A DNA stretch of 14,928 bases from Candidatus Rokuibacteriota bacterium (GTDB lineage: Bacteria > JAUVQV01): positions 1-14,928 of the forward strand of contig JAUVQV010000003.1 of NCBI GenBank assembly GCA_030597995.1, given 5' to 3'. A model generated the notes under the pieces. The model saw only the letters and a program-made list of their open reading frames with translations. It was not told where the DNA came from and did no database searches. This document shows positions 1 through 6,948 of this stretch, piece by piece (the stretch's first letter is position 1; the number at the start of each line of letters is the position of its first letter). A program made the translations under genes and the position numbers.

Positions 1-2
1 AT

Positions 3-323
3 AATACTATAAAGCTTTCTCCGGCAGAGAGAACAATAATGGAGGAGGCGCTCTCTCCTCTGCCGGCGCCGTGTTGCGAAAACTCTTCGGCCTTGACCTG
101 CTGTTGCCCCTGCAACCTGGCCCGCAGTATCTGGGGACTGTCTCACTACATGATCCGAGAGCAGGGCTATGCCGCCGAACCGCTCCGGGGCGCAGTCCTG
201 GAGTGGCTGGCCTTCGTCAACCCGCAGGGTCACAGCGGCCAGTCGTGCTATGAGGGGAAATGCAATCTGCCGTTCGCCTCCGACGGATGCGGCGGCATGA
301 GCGAAGAGACGGTGGTCTGGTGA
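3..323 (+). CDS. Cys-rich protein of unknown function, C-terminal fragment
   Basis: The frame is open from the first full codon of the window, so the gene begins upstream and only its last 106 residues are seen. The ATG at 39 is probably internal: the codons before it read NTIKLSPAERTI, which looks like normal protein, and no good ribosome site precedes it. The fragment has dense cysteines: a CC pair, then CCCPCNLARSIWGLSHYMI, and near the end SCYEGKCNLPF and DGCGGM. Such clusters suggest metal binding or disulfides. The Cys-Pro-Cys with nearby double Cys is reminiscent of PCYCGC-type proteins, but I cannot assign a family. It converges on tsaE, leaving 40 bases between the two stops. Real coding is likely because of the ordered cysteine and aromatic pattern. 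The function is unknown. Confidence 0.7.
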   Translation, partial: NTIKLSPAERTIMEEALSPLPAPCCENSSALTCCCPCNLARSIWGLSHYMIREQGYAAEPLRGAVLEWLAFVNPQGHSGQSCYEGKCNLPFASDGCGGMSEETVVW

Positions 324-363
324 ACCTTACCCAATCCGTTGACTCGCCCGGCGATCGTGCGGT

Positions 364-798
364 CTAGCCGCGCGAGATGACGATCCTTCGCTGCCGGGGG
401 TCGAGAATCTCAAAGCGCACGGTGACGGTGTTTCCCGGCAGGCAGTCCCCGGCCTTTTCGGCCCATTCCACCGCCACCACACCGCCGCGGTCAAAGTACT
501 CTTCCAACCCCAGCTCCGAGACCGCTCGGGGATCTTCCAGGCGATAGAGATCGACATGGAAGAAGGGGGGATTGCCACCGTATTCGTGAATCAGGGTGTA
601 GGTGGGGCTGGTCGCGGCCCGGGCGGGGAGCCCGAGACCCGAGACCAGGCCCTTCACAAAAGAGGTCTTTCCCGACCCCAGCGGTCCGATCAGGGCCAGG
701 ACGCTCCCGGGCTCCAGTCCGACGGCGATTCGACGGGCCAGGGAGAAGGTGCTCTCAGGGGAAGAGGAGAGAATAGTTTCGGTTTTCCGACGACGCAT
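364..798 (-). CDS. tsaE: tRNA threonylcarbamoyladenosine biosynthesis ATPase TsaE
   Basis: This is the small P-loop ATPase that works with TsaB and TsaD in the cytoplasm to make the t6A37 modification of ANN-decoding tRNAs. In the 144-residue product the Walker A motif GPLGSGKT lies at 38-45, followed by SPTYTL (64-69), HVDLYRL (81-87) and the VEW segment (110-112), all family hallmarks in the usual order and at the usual length. I chose the ATG at 798, which has GGAG just upstream. An in-frame ATG at 858 would add 20 residues and lengthen the overlap with nnr. With the chosen start the gene still overlaps the 3' end of nnr by 44 bases, so the two are probably translationally coupled. Last gene of the leftward operon. 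An nnr-tsaE neighbourhood is common in bacteria. No obvious terminator follows. Confidence 0.93.
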   Translation of the reverse strand: MRRRKTETILSSSPESTFSLARRIAVGLEPGSVLALIGPLGSGKTSFVKGLVSGLGLPARAATSPTYTLIHEYGGNPPFFHVDLYRLEDPRAVSELGLEEYFDRGGVVAVEWAEKAGDCLPGNTVTVRFEILDPRQRRIVISRG

Positions 799-2359
799 CC
801 TTCTCCAGTGACGAGAAAGTAGATCGGATTGCCGCGGGAACCCGGTCGGCAACTTCACTGGCGAGAAGGCCCCATGGGCCCCGCTCTTCGGCTACCAGAT
901 CGCCGGCCAATCCGTGGAGGAAGACACCGAGTAGTGTCGAGGAGTGGGTCGAGTAACCCTGGGCCAGAAAAGCGACGATCATGCCGGTGAGGACATCTCC
1001 CATCCCTCCGGTGGCCATGCCGGCGTTGCCGGTGGGGTTGATGTGAATGGTGCCTGACGGCGTAGCCACAACTGTCTGGGCCCCTTTGAGGGCGACCAGG
1101 ACACCAAATTTTTTTGCGTACTCCTGGGCGAATTCGATTCTATTTTCCTGTACCTCGGCGGCCGTGATGCCCAGCAACCTGCCCAGCTCGCCCGGATGGG
1201 GGGTAATCACCACCTCGGACTTGTTTTCCAGGAGGCTGGAGGTCTGTCCGACCAGGGCGTTCAGACCATCGGCGTCGAGAACAAGCGGCAGGCGAACCTG
1301 TCGGATGAGGTCACGGACCATTTGGGACGTCTCCGGATTCCGCGAGAGCCCTGGACCGATGGCGACGGCTTTTTTCCCGGGGAGATTGCTCAGGATGGTC
1401 TCCACACTCTGCCGGCCGGCTGCCCCACGGGAGGTTTCGGGCAGGGGCAGAATCATGGCTTCGGGGAGCGAGTCGAGAACCGGCGGCGCCTGAGACTCCG
1501 GTATTGCCACCGTGACCAGACCGGCGCCCGAGCGTAGGGCCCCTCGTGCGGCCAACATCGCCGCGCCTACGAATCCCCACGAGCCGGCTACAATAAGCGC
1601 ATGGCCGTAATGGCCTTTGTGGCTGAGGGGAGAGCGGGGGACAAGAGTTGCAGCCATCTCGGGCTTGGTGACAAGATGGCGGGAGAGGGAGATCTGCTCC
1701 TCGAGTGCCGCGGGGTGCCCGATATCGGCGAGGTAGAGCTTCCCGCATTTCTCGGAAGCCGGGAGGAGGATCTGACCTATCTTCGGGAGGCCGAAAGTGA
1801 CGGTCGCCCGGGCTGATATCACTTCGCCTGTTATCCCGCCCTTACCGGAGGAGAGACCGGAAGGGATGTCGACCGACAGCACCGGGATCCCGAGGCGGTT
1901 TATCAATGTGATGGCCGCGGCACCGATCCCGAGTGCCGGGGGGGAGAATCCGGTGCCGAAGATGGCGTCAATGCACAGCGCGGCCTCCTTGATCTCGCTC
2001 TCCACCGACTCCAGGCTCTCCGGATCGGTGAGGGTCTTGACCTCAACTCCAGCCAGAGAAGCCAATTTCAAATTCGCCTGGGGATCCTGCTTCACCTCCT
2101 GAAAAGAAGCGAGCAGATAGACTTTGGGCTCGGCGCCCATCCTTTGGAGGTAGCGGGCCGCCACCAGGCCGTCACCGCCGTTGTTGCCTTTGCCGCAAAA
2201 AATGGCCAGCCGGCGGCCGCCGACCCCTCCCAGGATGTCCGCCGTTACCTCGGCCACCCGCTGTCCGGCGTTTTCCATCAGCACCAGACTCGGAATATCA
2301 AACTGTTCGCCGGCCAGGCGGTCCATGGCGGCCATTTCTTGGGCTGTTACCAGCTTCAT
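755..2359 (-). CDS. nnr: Bifunctional NAD(P)H-hydrate epimerase / ADP-dependent NAD(P)H-hydrate dehydratase
   Basis: Repairs damaged hydrated NADH and NADPH (NADHX/NADPHX). The N-terminal YjeF_N domain (about 1-215) interconverts the R and S epimers. The C-terminal ribokinase-like domain (about 235-515) dehydrates the S form using ADP. Visible motifs are MENAGQRVAE (28-37), GKGNNGGDG (56-64), IDAIFGTG (130-137) and DIPSGLSSG (164-172) in the epimerase half, then KGHYGHALIVAGS (248-260), DADGLNAL (362-369), TPHPGE (386-391) and NAGMATGGMGDVLTG (445-459), whose Asp455 is the expected catalytic base. At 534 residues this is a full-length fusion. The ribosome site before the ATG at 2359 is weak. 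A 148-base gap separates it from ispF, with a 7-bp inverted repeat close to the start, so it may have its own promoter or be regulated separately. Confidence 0.95.
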   Translation of the reverse strand: MKLVTAQEMAAMDRLAGEQFDIPSLVLMENAGQRVAEVTADILGGVGGRRLAIFCGKGNNGGDGLVAARYLQRMGAEPKVYLLASFQEVKQDPQANLKLASLAGVEVKTLTDPESLESVESEIKEAALCIDAIFGTGFSPPALGIGAAAITLINRLGIPVLSVDIPSGLSSGKGGITGEVISARATVTFGLPKIGQILLPASEKCGKLYLADIGHPAALEEQISLSRHLVTKPEMAATLVPRSPLSHKGHYGHALIVAGSWGFVGAAMLAARGALRSGAGLVTVAIPESQAPPVLDSLPEAMILPLPETSRGAAGRQSVETILSNLPGKKAVAIGPGLSRNPETSQMVRDLIRQVRLPLVLDADGLNALVGQTSSLLENKSEVVITPHPGELGRLLGITAAEVQENRIEFAQEYAKKFGVLVALKGAQTVVATPSGTIHINPTGNAGMATGGMGDVLTGMIVAFLAQGYSTHSSTLLGVFLHGLAGDLVAEERGPWGLLASEVADRVPAAIRSTFSSLEKDASSENRNYSLLFP

Positions 2360-2371
2360 CGGATAGGCCTG

Positions 2372-2418
2372 TTGCTACATCAAGGGGGAATAGAAATGTT
2401 TTCTGCTCCAAGTAGCAA
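2372..2418 (-). promoter_or_regulatory. Inverted repeat in the nnr leader
   Basis: TTGCTAC (2372-2378) and GTAGCAA (2412-2418) form a perfect 7-bp inverted repeat around a 33-base loop. It lies 12 bases upstream of the nnr start codon in the only sizeable gap of the operon. The gap is AT-rich compared with the genes. It could be an operator, an RNA stem hiding the weak ribosome site, or chance. A poor promoter-like pair (TTGCGT, then TAAACT with a 16-base spacer, on the minus strand) lies further upstream. Confidence 0.25.
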
Positions 2419-2507
2419 GTTTACAGTTTTTATGGATAAACGCAATTTTGAGTCCTTAAGATATTCTCCGGGTCGGGGGGCGAACCGCACGCGAAGCGGA
2501 TCGGGCA

Positions 2508-3011
2508 TCAGGACTTTCTTCGGGGAGCAGGAGCCAAAAGGCAGACCGCCTGGGCTGCGATCCCCTCTCCCCGGCCAATGAATCCCAAGCCCTCGGTGGT
2601 CGAGGCCTTGATGCCGACACAGTTCTCAGGGATCTTCAGGCATTGAGCAATATTGCGCTGCATGGCGGGGTAATAAGGTGAAAGCTTCGGGGCCTCTGCC
2701 AGAACACAGGAGTCGATCTGGACCACACGAAGCCCGACGCGGCCGATTACTTCCAAGACGCGGCGCAACAGCTCCAGGCTGGAGATGTCACGATAGGCGG
2801 GATCGTGTTCGGGGAAATGTCGGCCGATGTCACCCTGCGCGGCCGCTCCCAACAGGGAGTCGCAGATGGCGTGCAGCAGCACATCAGCGTCGGAGTGTCC
2901 CCCCAGGCCGTGGCTGAAAGGGATCTGCTCGCCGCCGAGAAGAAGGAGGCGCCCACGGCGAAGAGGATGAACATCAAAGCCGGTTCCGATACGGAGAGTG
3001 TCGGCCCGCAT
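2508..3011 (-). CDS. ispF: 2-C-methyl-D-erythritol 2,4-cyclodiphosphate synthase
   Basis: Fifth step of the MEP isoprenoid pathway: converts 4-diphosphocytidyl-methylerythritol 2-phosphate to the cyclic diphosphate, releasing CMP, as a cytoplasmic homotrimer with a divalent metal. The 167-residue protein has the normal length. GFDVHPL carries metal ligands Asp13 and His15, and HSDADVLLHA carries His47. DIGRHFP (61-67) and KASTTEGLGFIGRGEG (135-150) complete the signature. The ATG at 3011 has GGAG eight bases upstream. The gene starts 35 bases after the stop of ispD, whose product makes the precursor two steps earlier, so the pair is co-transcribed. IspE is not in the window. A short CCGC/GCGG hairpin follows the stop without a U-run, so termination there is doubtful. 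Confidence 0.96.
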   Translation of the reverse strand: MRADTLRIGTGFDVHPLRRGRLLLLGGEQIPFSHGLGGHSDADVLLHAICDSLLGAAAQGDIGRHFPEHDPAYRDISSLELLRRVLEVIGRVGLRVVQIDSCVLAEAPKLSPYYPAMQRNIAQCLKIPENCVGIKASTTEGLGFIGRGEGIAAQAVCLLAPAPRRKS

Positions 3012-3046
3012 AACCCTTTCTCCGGAAATGGTATTTCAGTTGAAAA

Positions 3047-3742
3047 CTATTTTGTTCTTCCCACAAGGGCCCGCGCCAGAACCAGATCCTCGTGAGTAGT
3101 GACTTTCAAGTTCAGCTGAGAACCGGGAACGATACGCACCGGATGACCCAGGGTTTCCACCAGCGCAGAGTCATCTGTGGCGCGGTAGTTCAGACTTCTG
3201 GCCTGTGAGTGAGCTTCACGCAGCAGACTGGCATGAAAGGCCTGAGGTGTCTGGGCAAGCCAGAGGTTCCTCCGATCGACTGTCCCCTCCAGAAAGTAGG
3301 GCAGGGAAGCATTTTTGACGGTGTCGTGAATCTGAACGGCGGCCAGAGCCGCCCCGTAACGCGCGGCCGCATCCAGGACGCGATTGGTGAGTGCAATTGA
3401 GACGAAAGGCCGGACCCCGTCATGAATAAGGATCAGTTCGACATCCGGGGGCAATGCCTGAAGACCCTTGTAGACGGAAGTCTGGCGGTCCCGTCCGCCG
3501 GCCACCGCGGGGCGGCACTTGCTCCAGCGGTGTTTTTTATAAAGACGGTTTTTGAAGAAATCCAGATGGGGACGGGGAAGCACAGGCTGGATCAACCCCA
3601 CCCGTGGATTCCGCTGAAACACGGAGATGGATCTTGAGAGCATGGCCTCCCCGGCAAGCATCAGAAAGGGCTTGGGAGTCTTCATGTGGACTCGCGACCC
3701 CTTTCCGGCAGCGGGGATTATCACCGCCACTCGAGCCATCAT
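3047..3742 (-). CDS. ispD: 2-C-methyl-D-erythritol 4-phosphate cytidylyltransferase
   Basis: Third step of the MEP pathway: joins CTP and methylerythritol 4-phosphate to give CDP-methylerythritol. The GT-A type nucleotidyltransferase fold is shown by IIPAAGKGSRVHMKTPKPF (8-26), which holds the nucleotide-binding loop with Arg17 and Lys24. Further signatures are AGGRDRQTSV (81-90), HDGVRPFV (107-114), HDTVK (139-143), LAQTPQAF (162-169), ATDDSALVE (188-196) and NLKVTTHEDL (211-220), whose Lys matches the conserved catalytic Lys. The length of 231 residues is typical. The start is Met-Met with no clear Shine-Dalgarno sequence, so either ATG (3742 or 3739) may be used, perhaps coupled to the PIN/TRAM gene that ends 46 bases upstream. 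Residues 45-78 are more basic and divergent than usual, but the active-site segments are intact. Confidence 0.95.
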   Translation of the reverse strand: MMARVAVIIPAAGKGSRVHMKTPKPFLMLAGEAMLSRSISVFQRNPRVGLIQPVLPRPHLDFFKNRLYKKHRWSKCRPAVAGGRDRQTSVYKGLQALPPDVELILIHDGVRPFVSIALTNRVLDAAARYGAALAAVQIHDTVKNASLPYFLEGTVDRRNLWLAQTPQAFHASLLREAHSQARSLNYRATDDSALVETLGHPVRIVPGSQLNLKVTTHEDLVLARALVGRTK

Positions 3743-3788
3743 TTTTCAAAATTGGATGTGAACAGGGACGTTAGATTCGCCATTTCCC

Positions 3789-4835
3789 TCAGCCGCCCGC
3801 CTCCCTGAGGGGAGTACCCGAAAAAGGTGCTTCCCGGGTGCCGTTGTCCTTGAGTTGCGTAAAGATCATTCTTCCGGCGGTAGTCTGGAGGACACTGGTC
3901 ACCAGGACCTCGACGTGCTTTCCGATGAACCTCTTGGCGTTATCAACCACCACCATAGTGCCGTCGTCGAGATACGCCACGCCCTGATTCAGTTCTTTGC
4001 CCTCACGGAGAATGTAGACTTTCATCAGTTCTCCGGGGAGGACCACCGGCTTGAGGGCATTCGCAAGCTGGTTGATGTTCAGCACGGGCACCCCCTGGAG
4101 CTCGGCAACCTTGTTGAGGTTGAAATCGTTTGTAATGATCTTGCCCTTGAGCTTACGGGCCAAGGCGATGAGTTTGGCATCCACTTCACGGATTTTCGGA
4201 AAATCCTGTTCTGAAATCCTGACATTGATATCGGTTTTTTTCTGAATTCTTTGCAGAATGTCGAGGCCGCGGCGACCGCGATTCCTCTTCAAGGTATCGG
4301 GGGAATCGGCGATGTGCTGCAGTTCACGGAGCACGAACTGGGGGATGAGGAAAATCCCCTCCATGAAGCCGGTTTCACTAATGTCGGCGATCCGGCCGTC
4401 GATTATGACACTGGTGTCGAGAATCTTGTGGTTTTCCTCCTCCGACGATTTGTGGACAAAGGGAGAGAAGAGCTCTCTGACACTGAACTCCTCCCCTATT
4501 TTCGCCCCTGAGACGAGACCGAGGTACCCCAGGCCCAACCCAATAAATACCACCGCAAAGGTGGAGAGGGGCGAGGATGCAAGACGAGCCGGAACCGCAG
4601 AGAGAATGAAATACGCTGTGAGAATTCCGGAAAAGAGGCCAAGAGACCCGCCGAAGAGGGTTCTGGAGGGCATTTTCCTGAGCCGGAGCGCGGTGGACCC
4701 GACAATGACCGCCACCCCCACCCCGGCCAGGGCCCCGATCCCTGACATCACCGGGTTGTGAAAACCTTGCCAGAACAACAGATAACCGGCCGCACCGCAA
4801 CCGAGGAGGGTCAAAATAACCCGTAATAAATTCAT
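3789..4835 (-). CDS. Membrane-anchored PIN/TRAM domain protein (YacL-like)
   Basis: Predicted membrane-bound nuclease-type protein of unknown physiological substrate. Hydrophobic stretches near residues 4-22, 29-50, 59-80 and 90-110 predict four membrane helices. A PIN domain follows (about 137-255) with the acidic set Asp140 in LDTSVIIDGR, Glu171 in LRELQ, Asp219 in VDAKLIALA and Asp237 in TNDFNLNK. A C-terminal TRAM domain (about 266-328) is a likely RNA-binding module. The 348-residue size and domain order match the YacL-like family found upstream of ispD in many bacteria. The acidic PIN residues are all present, so activity is plausible. It is the first gene of the operon. AGGAGG lies 13 bases before the ATG, a slightly long spacing. 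The promoter is at 4869-4897. Confidence 0.92.
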   Translation of the reverse strand: MNLLRVILTLLGCGAAGYLLFWQGFHNPVMSGIGALAGVGVAVIVGSTALRLRKMPSRTLFGGSLGLFSGILTAYFILSAVPARLASSPLSTFAVVFIGLGLGYLGLVSGAKIGEEFSVRELFSPFVHKSSEEENHKILDTSVIIDGRIADISETGFMEGIFLIPQFVLRELQHIADSPDTLKRNRGRRGLDILQRIQKKTDINVRISEQDFPKIREVDAKLIALARKLKGKIITNDFNLNKVAELQGVPVLNINQLANALKPVVLPGELMKVYILREGKELNQGVAYLDDGTMVVVDNAKRFIGKHVEVLVTSVLQTTAGRMIFTQLKDNGTREAPFSGTPLREAGG

Positions 4836-4868
4836 GATAGCGAATATGCCTCCTAATATTATGGAAAA

Positions 4869-4897
4869 ATAATAAGCCTTCCTGCCTGCGGCGTCAA
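4869..4897 (-). promoter_or_regulatory. Sigma70-type promoter of the PIN/TRAM-ispD-ispF operon
   Basis: Read on the minus strand: -35 TTGACG (4892-4897), a 17-base spacer, and -10 TATTAT (4869-4874). Both boxes match the consensus at five of six positions with ideal spacing. Transcription should start near 4862, giving a leader of about 25 bases that contains AGGAGG ahead of the PIN/TRAM start codon. Confidence 0.75.
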
Positions 4898-5031
4898 TGT
4901 TTTAATCTCCGGCCCCTGGGAGTGGTTTCAGGTCTTCCATGCGAGACGGTGTGTTTCCTGCTCCGCGAGAGAAAAGATGGCGGCTGTCAAGAGCCGGTGC
5001 ACTAAGTGTCTATCATCGTTATCTTTTAGGA

Positions 5032-5059
5032 TTGACGCAAGAGAGAAAGGGTTTACAAT
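5032..5059 (+). promoter_or_regulatory. Sigma70-type promoter upstream of the GspE-like gene
   Basis: -35 TTGACG (5032-5037), a 16-base spacer and -10 TACAAT (5054-5059), five of six matches in each box. Transcription would begin near 5066, so the GGDEF relic would be carried as a leader of about 105 bases before the GspE-like start at 5173. Confidence 0.65.
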
Positions 5060-5061
5060 AA

Positions 5062-5169
5062 AGCGCGGACGGAGGGAACTTTTTCCGAGCGGACTTTGAA
5101 GACTTCACTGCTGCGGACCAGGCTCTCTACCGTGCAAAGGAAAACGGAAGGAATCGCGTGGAATTCTAG
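5062..5169 (+). pseudogene. Relic of a GGDEF diguanylate cyclase, C-terminal tail only
   Basis: The frame between a TAA at 5059 and the TAG at 5167 ends with ADQALYRAKENGRNRVEF. This is the hallmark last helix and tail of GGDEF domains (the AD.ALY.AK..GRN.V pattern), preceded by the compatible segment RADFEDFTA. The GG(D/E)EF active site and everything upstream are missing, and no other frame upstream continues the domain, so only the last 25-30 codons survive. No start codon with a ribosome site is evident. The stop lies three bases before the GspE-like ATG, a spacing expected of two genes once translated in tandem. I infer that a diguanylate cyclase gene once preceded the c-di-GMP-binding GspE-like gene and was deleted. 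A leader peptide role is a less likely alternative. Confidence 0.75.
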
Positions 5170-5172
5170 GCC

Positions 5173-6882
5173 ATGTTCACAGAGGAGAAAAAAAGGATCG
5201 GCGAGCTGTTGGTGAAGGCCGGTCTCGTCAGCGAGAGTCAACTGCAGACGGCCCTGAAAGAGCAAGAAAAACAAGGAGGTCGATTGTGCTACAATCTCAT
5301 TCGCCTGGGCACTCTGCGGGCCGACGACCTCCTGGGATTCCTCCGGGAGCAGTTCGGGGTGGCGGCGATCAATCTCGAACACTTCCAGATCGACCGCTCG
5401 GTCCTGAACCTGGTTCCCGAAGATTTTGCCCGGGAACACGGGGTGGTTCCTCTCCACCTTTTAGATAACACCCTCACAGTGGCGATGGTTGACCCCTCAT
5501 GGCAGGATGGCATACGGACTCTCCAGGACCTGACAGGGTTTGAGATAGATCCCATCATCGCGCCGGAATCCTGCCTCGAAACTGCTGTCCGACACTACTA
5601 CGGTTCCCCGCCGTCGGAGGGCACCTTTTTTTCAGCGGAAGGAGTCCTGAACCTGGGAGAAGAAGGCGAGGAGAAGCATCTCTATACGCAAGAACCTTCT
5701 TCCGAGGGATACTCCCCGGAAGGGTGGTTGAAGCGTTTTGTCCTCCAGGCCATCAAACGACGATCGCGGGAGATGCACCTGGAGCCGGTTGAAGAAGGGC
5801 TCAGGGTGCGGTTCCGTATCAGCGGCCGCCTCCAGGAGGGAGAAGTGGCCCCGAAGCGGTCCCGATCTGCGGTTATCCAGCGGGCACTGAACCTCGCCAG
5901 GATAGATACGAATGCCAGTGGGAGAGTACCACTCGAGGGCAGAGTAAGGATAAATGTCAGGAAGCGCTGGTTGCGAGCGAACCTCTCCTCTTTCCCCACT
6001 CTCTATGGAGAGCGCCTGGTTGTGAGAATCATGGACGAAAGTCTCATCGACCGCGAGATGCAGGAATTGGGAATGTCAAAGGAAGTTGCCGACGAAGCGC
6101 GCCGGATTCTCAGTTTAGAGCACGGTGTTTTTTTGATCAGCGCCCCGCCGAATCAGGGGAAAACCACCACCCTCTACAGTTTTTTGAATTACCTGAAAAG
6201 TGAGGAGGGCAAGAATATTATGACCCTCGAAAACCCGGTCCATTTTCCTCTGGCAGGCGTCAGCCAGTCGCAGCTCGTTCACGGAAGTGGTCTGGACTTC
6301 TCAACAGGATTGCAGGCCCTCCTCAGACAAGAGCCGGACGTGGTAGGTCTGAGCGATATTCCCGACGCGAAAACATTAAGGATGCTGCTCAACGCCTCCC
6401 GGCAGTGCCTCGTGATCGGTCTCTGCAATTTCCCCGACAATCTCCAGGCTCTGGAATGGATCCGCGACTGCGGGATCAGCCGAACCACCCAAGCTCTCCT
6501 CATTCGCGGCCTGCTGGCCCAGCGCCTTTTGCCCAAGATCTGCAGTGATTGCCGGGAGACCCTGACTGAACCTGTCCATATCATGGAGGGGATCAGAGAA
6601 AAGCGGCCTGAGGAGCTGGTGTTTTATGCCGGGAGGGGATGCGGGCGATGCAATGAAACCGGAGGCGCCGGACGGCTGGGATTGTTCGAGCTCCTCTCTT
6701 TCCGAGGCGGATTGCGGGATCACCTGGCGGAGGGCTCGGCCCCCCAGATCATATACGAAGAGGCCCAGCGTCAGGGAATGCGACCCCTTCGGGAAGATGG
6801 GATCGTGAAAGCTACCCAGGGTCTGGTCGATGTCCGGGAAGTCTTGGATGCCACGGTGCGCAGAGAAGAGATGGTGGACTAG
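5173..6882 (+). CDS. GspE/PilB-family protein with c-di-GMP-binding MshEN domain and degenerate ATPase motifs
   Basis: The family consists of hexameric secretion ATPases of type II secretion and type IV pili. Residues 8-60 hold two tandem MshEN motifs (R8...G17...Q31 and R37...G46...Q60), known to bind c-di-GMP; the second has Cys39 where Gly is usual. Residues 175-290 match the N2/Arg-rich region and 295-565 the ATPase core. The zinc tetracysteine is kept (C457, C460, C490, C493). The catalytic motifs are altered: Walker A reads APPNQGKT (324-331) instead of GPTGSGKT, the Asp box is LENP instead of (I/V)EDP, Walker B is SDIPD instead of GEIRD, and the His box has Gln411 and Cys418 in place of its histidines. 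Lys330 and Thr331 remain, so nucleotide binding is possible but hydrolysis is doubtful. At 569 residues it is full length. The ATG lacks a clear ribosome site and no other pilus or secretion gene is present. Confidence 0.88.
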   Translation: MFTEEKKRIGELLVKAGLVSESQLQTALKEQEKQGGRLCYNLIRLGTLRADDLLGFLREQFGVAAINLEHFQIDRSVLNLVPEDFAREHGVVPLHLLDNTLTVAMVDPSWQDGIRTLQDLTGFEIDPIIAPESCLETAVRHYYGSPPSEGTFFSAEGVLNLGEEGEEKHLYTQEPSSEGYSPEGWLKRFVLQAIKRRSREMHLEPVEEGLRVRFRISGRLQEGEVAPKRSRSAVIQRALNLARIDTNASGRVPLEGRVRINVRKRWLRANLSSFPTLYGERLVVRIMDESLIDREMQELGMSKEVADEARRILSLEHGVFLISAPPNQGKTTTLYSFLNYLKSEEGKNIMTLENPVHFPLAGVSQSQLVHGSGLDFSTGLQALLRQEPDVVGLSDIPDAKTLRMLLNASRQCLVIGLCNFPDNLQALEWIRDCGISRTTQALLIRGLLAQRLLPKICSDCRETLTEPVHIMEGIREKRPEELVFYAGRGCGRCNETGGAGRLGLFELLSFRGGLRDHLAEGSAPQIIYEEAQRQGMRPLREDGIVKATQGLVDVREVLDATVRREEMVD

Positions 6883-6926
6883 CCCGACCTCTTCATAAGA
6901 CAGTCCTGGTGAATAATCCTGGCTAG
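6879..6926 (+). repeat. Stem-loop at the 3' end of the GspE-like gene, compact copy of a dispersed repeat
   Basis: CTAGCC (6879-6884, including the stop codon) pairs exactly with GGCTAG (6921-6926), enclosing AGCCCG-N5-TTCAT and GTGAATAAT. The right part (6904-6922) matches 16 of 19 bases at 8231-8249, and the left part matches the repeats at 8021 and 11668 in AGCCCG-N5-T(T/C)CAT spacing. There is no U-run, so it is not a classical intrinsic terminator. Confidence 0.5.
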
Positions 6927-6948
6927 GCGGGCATGAGAGGTGAACTGT

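Larger units (their letters stand above)
4836..5172. other. Divergent intergenic region between the PIN/TRAM operon and the GspE-like gene
   Basis: This 337-base region holds two opposed sigma70-type promoters (4869-4897 on the minus strand, 5032-5059 on the plus strand) and a short relic of a GGDEF domain (5062-5169). I see nothing recognisable between about 4900 and 5030 on either strand; no GGDEF-like residues can be read there in the three plus frames. Confidence 0.6.

Noticed and set aside
5053..5457. A 134-codon minus-strand frame over the GGDEF relic and the start of the GspE-like gene.
   Set aside because: Antisense to clear MshEN coding sequence, with no ribosome site or recognisable motif.
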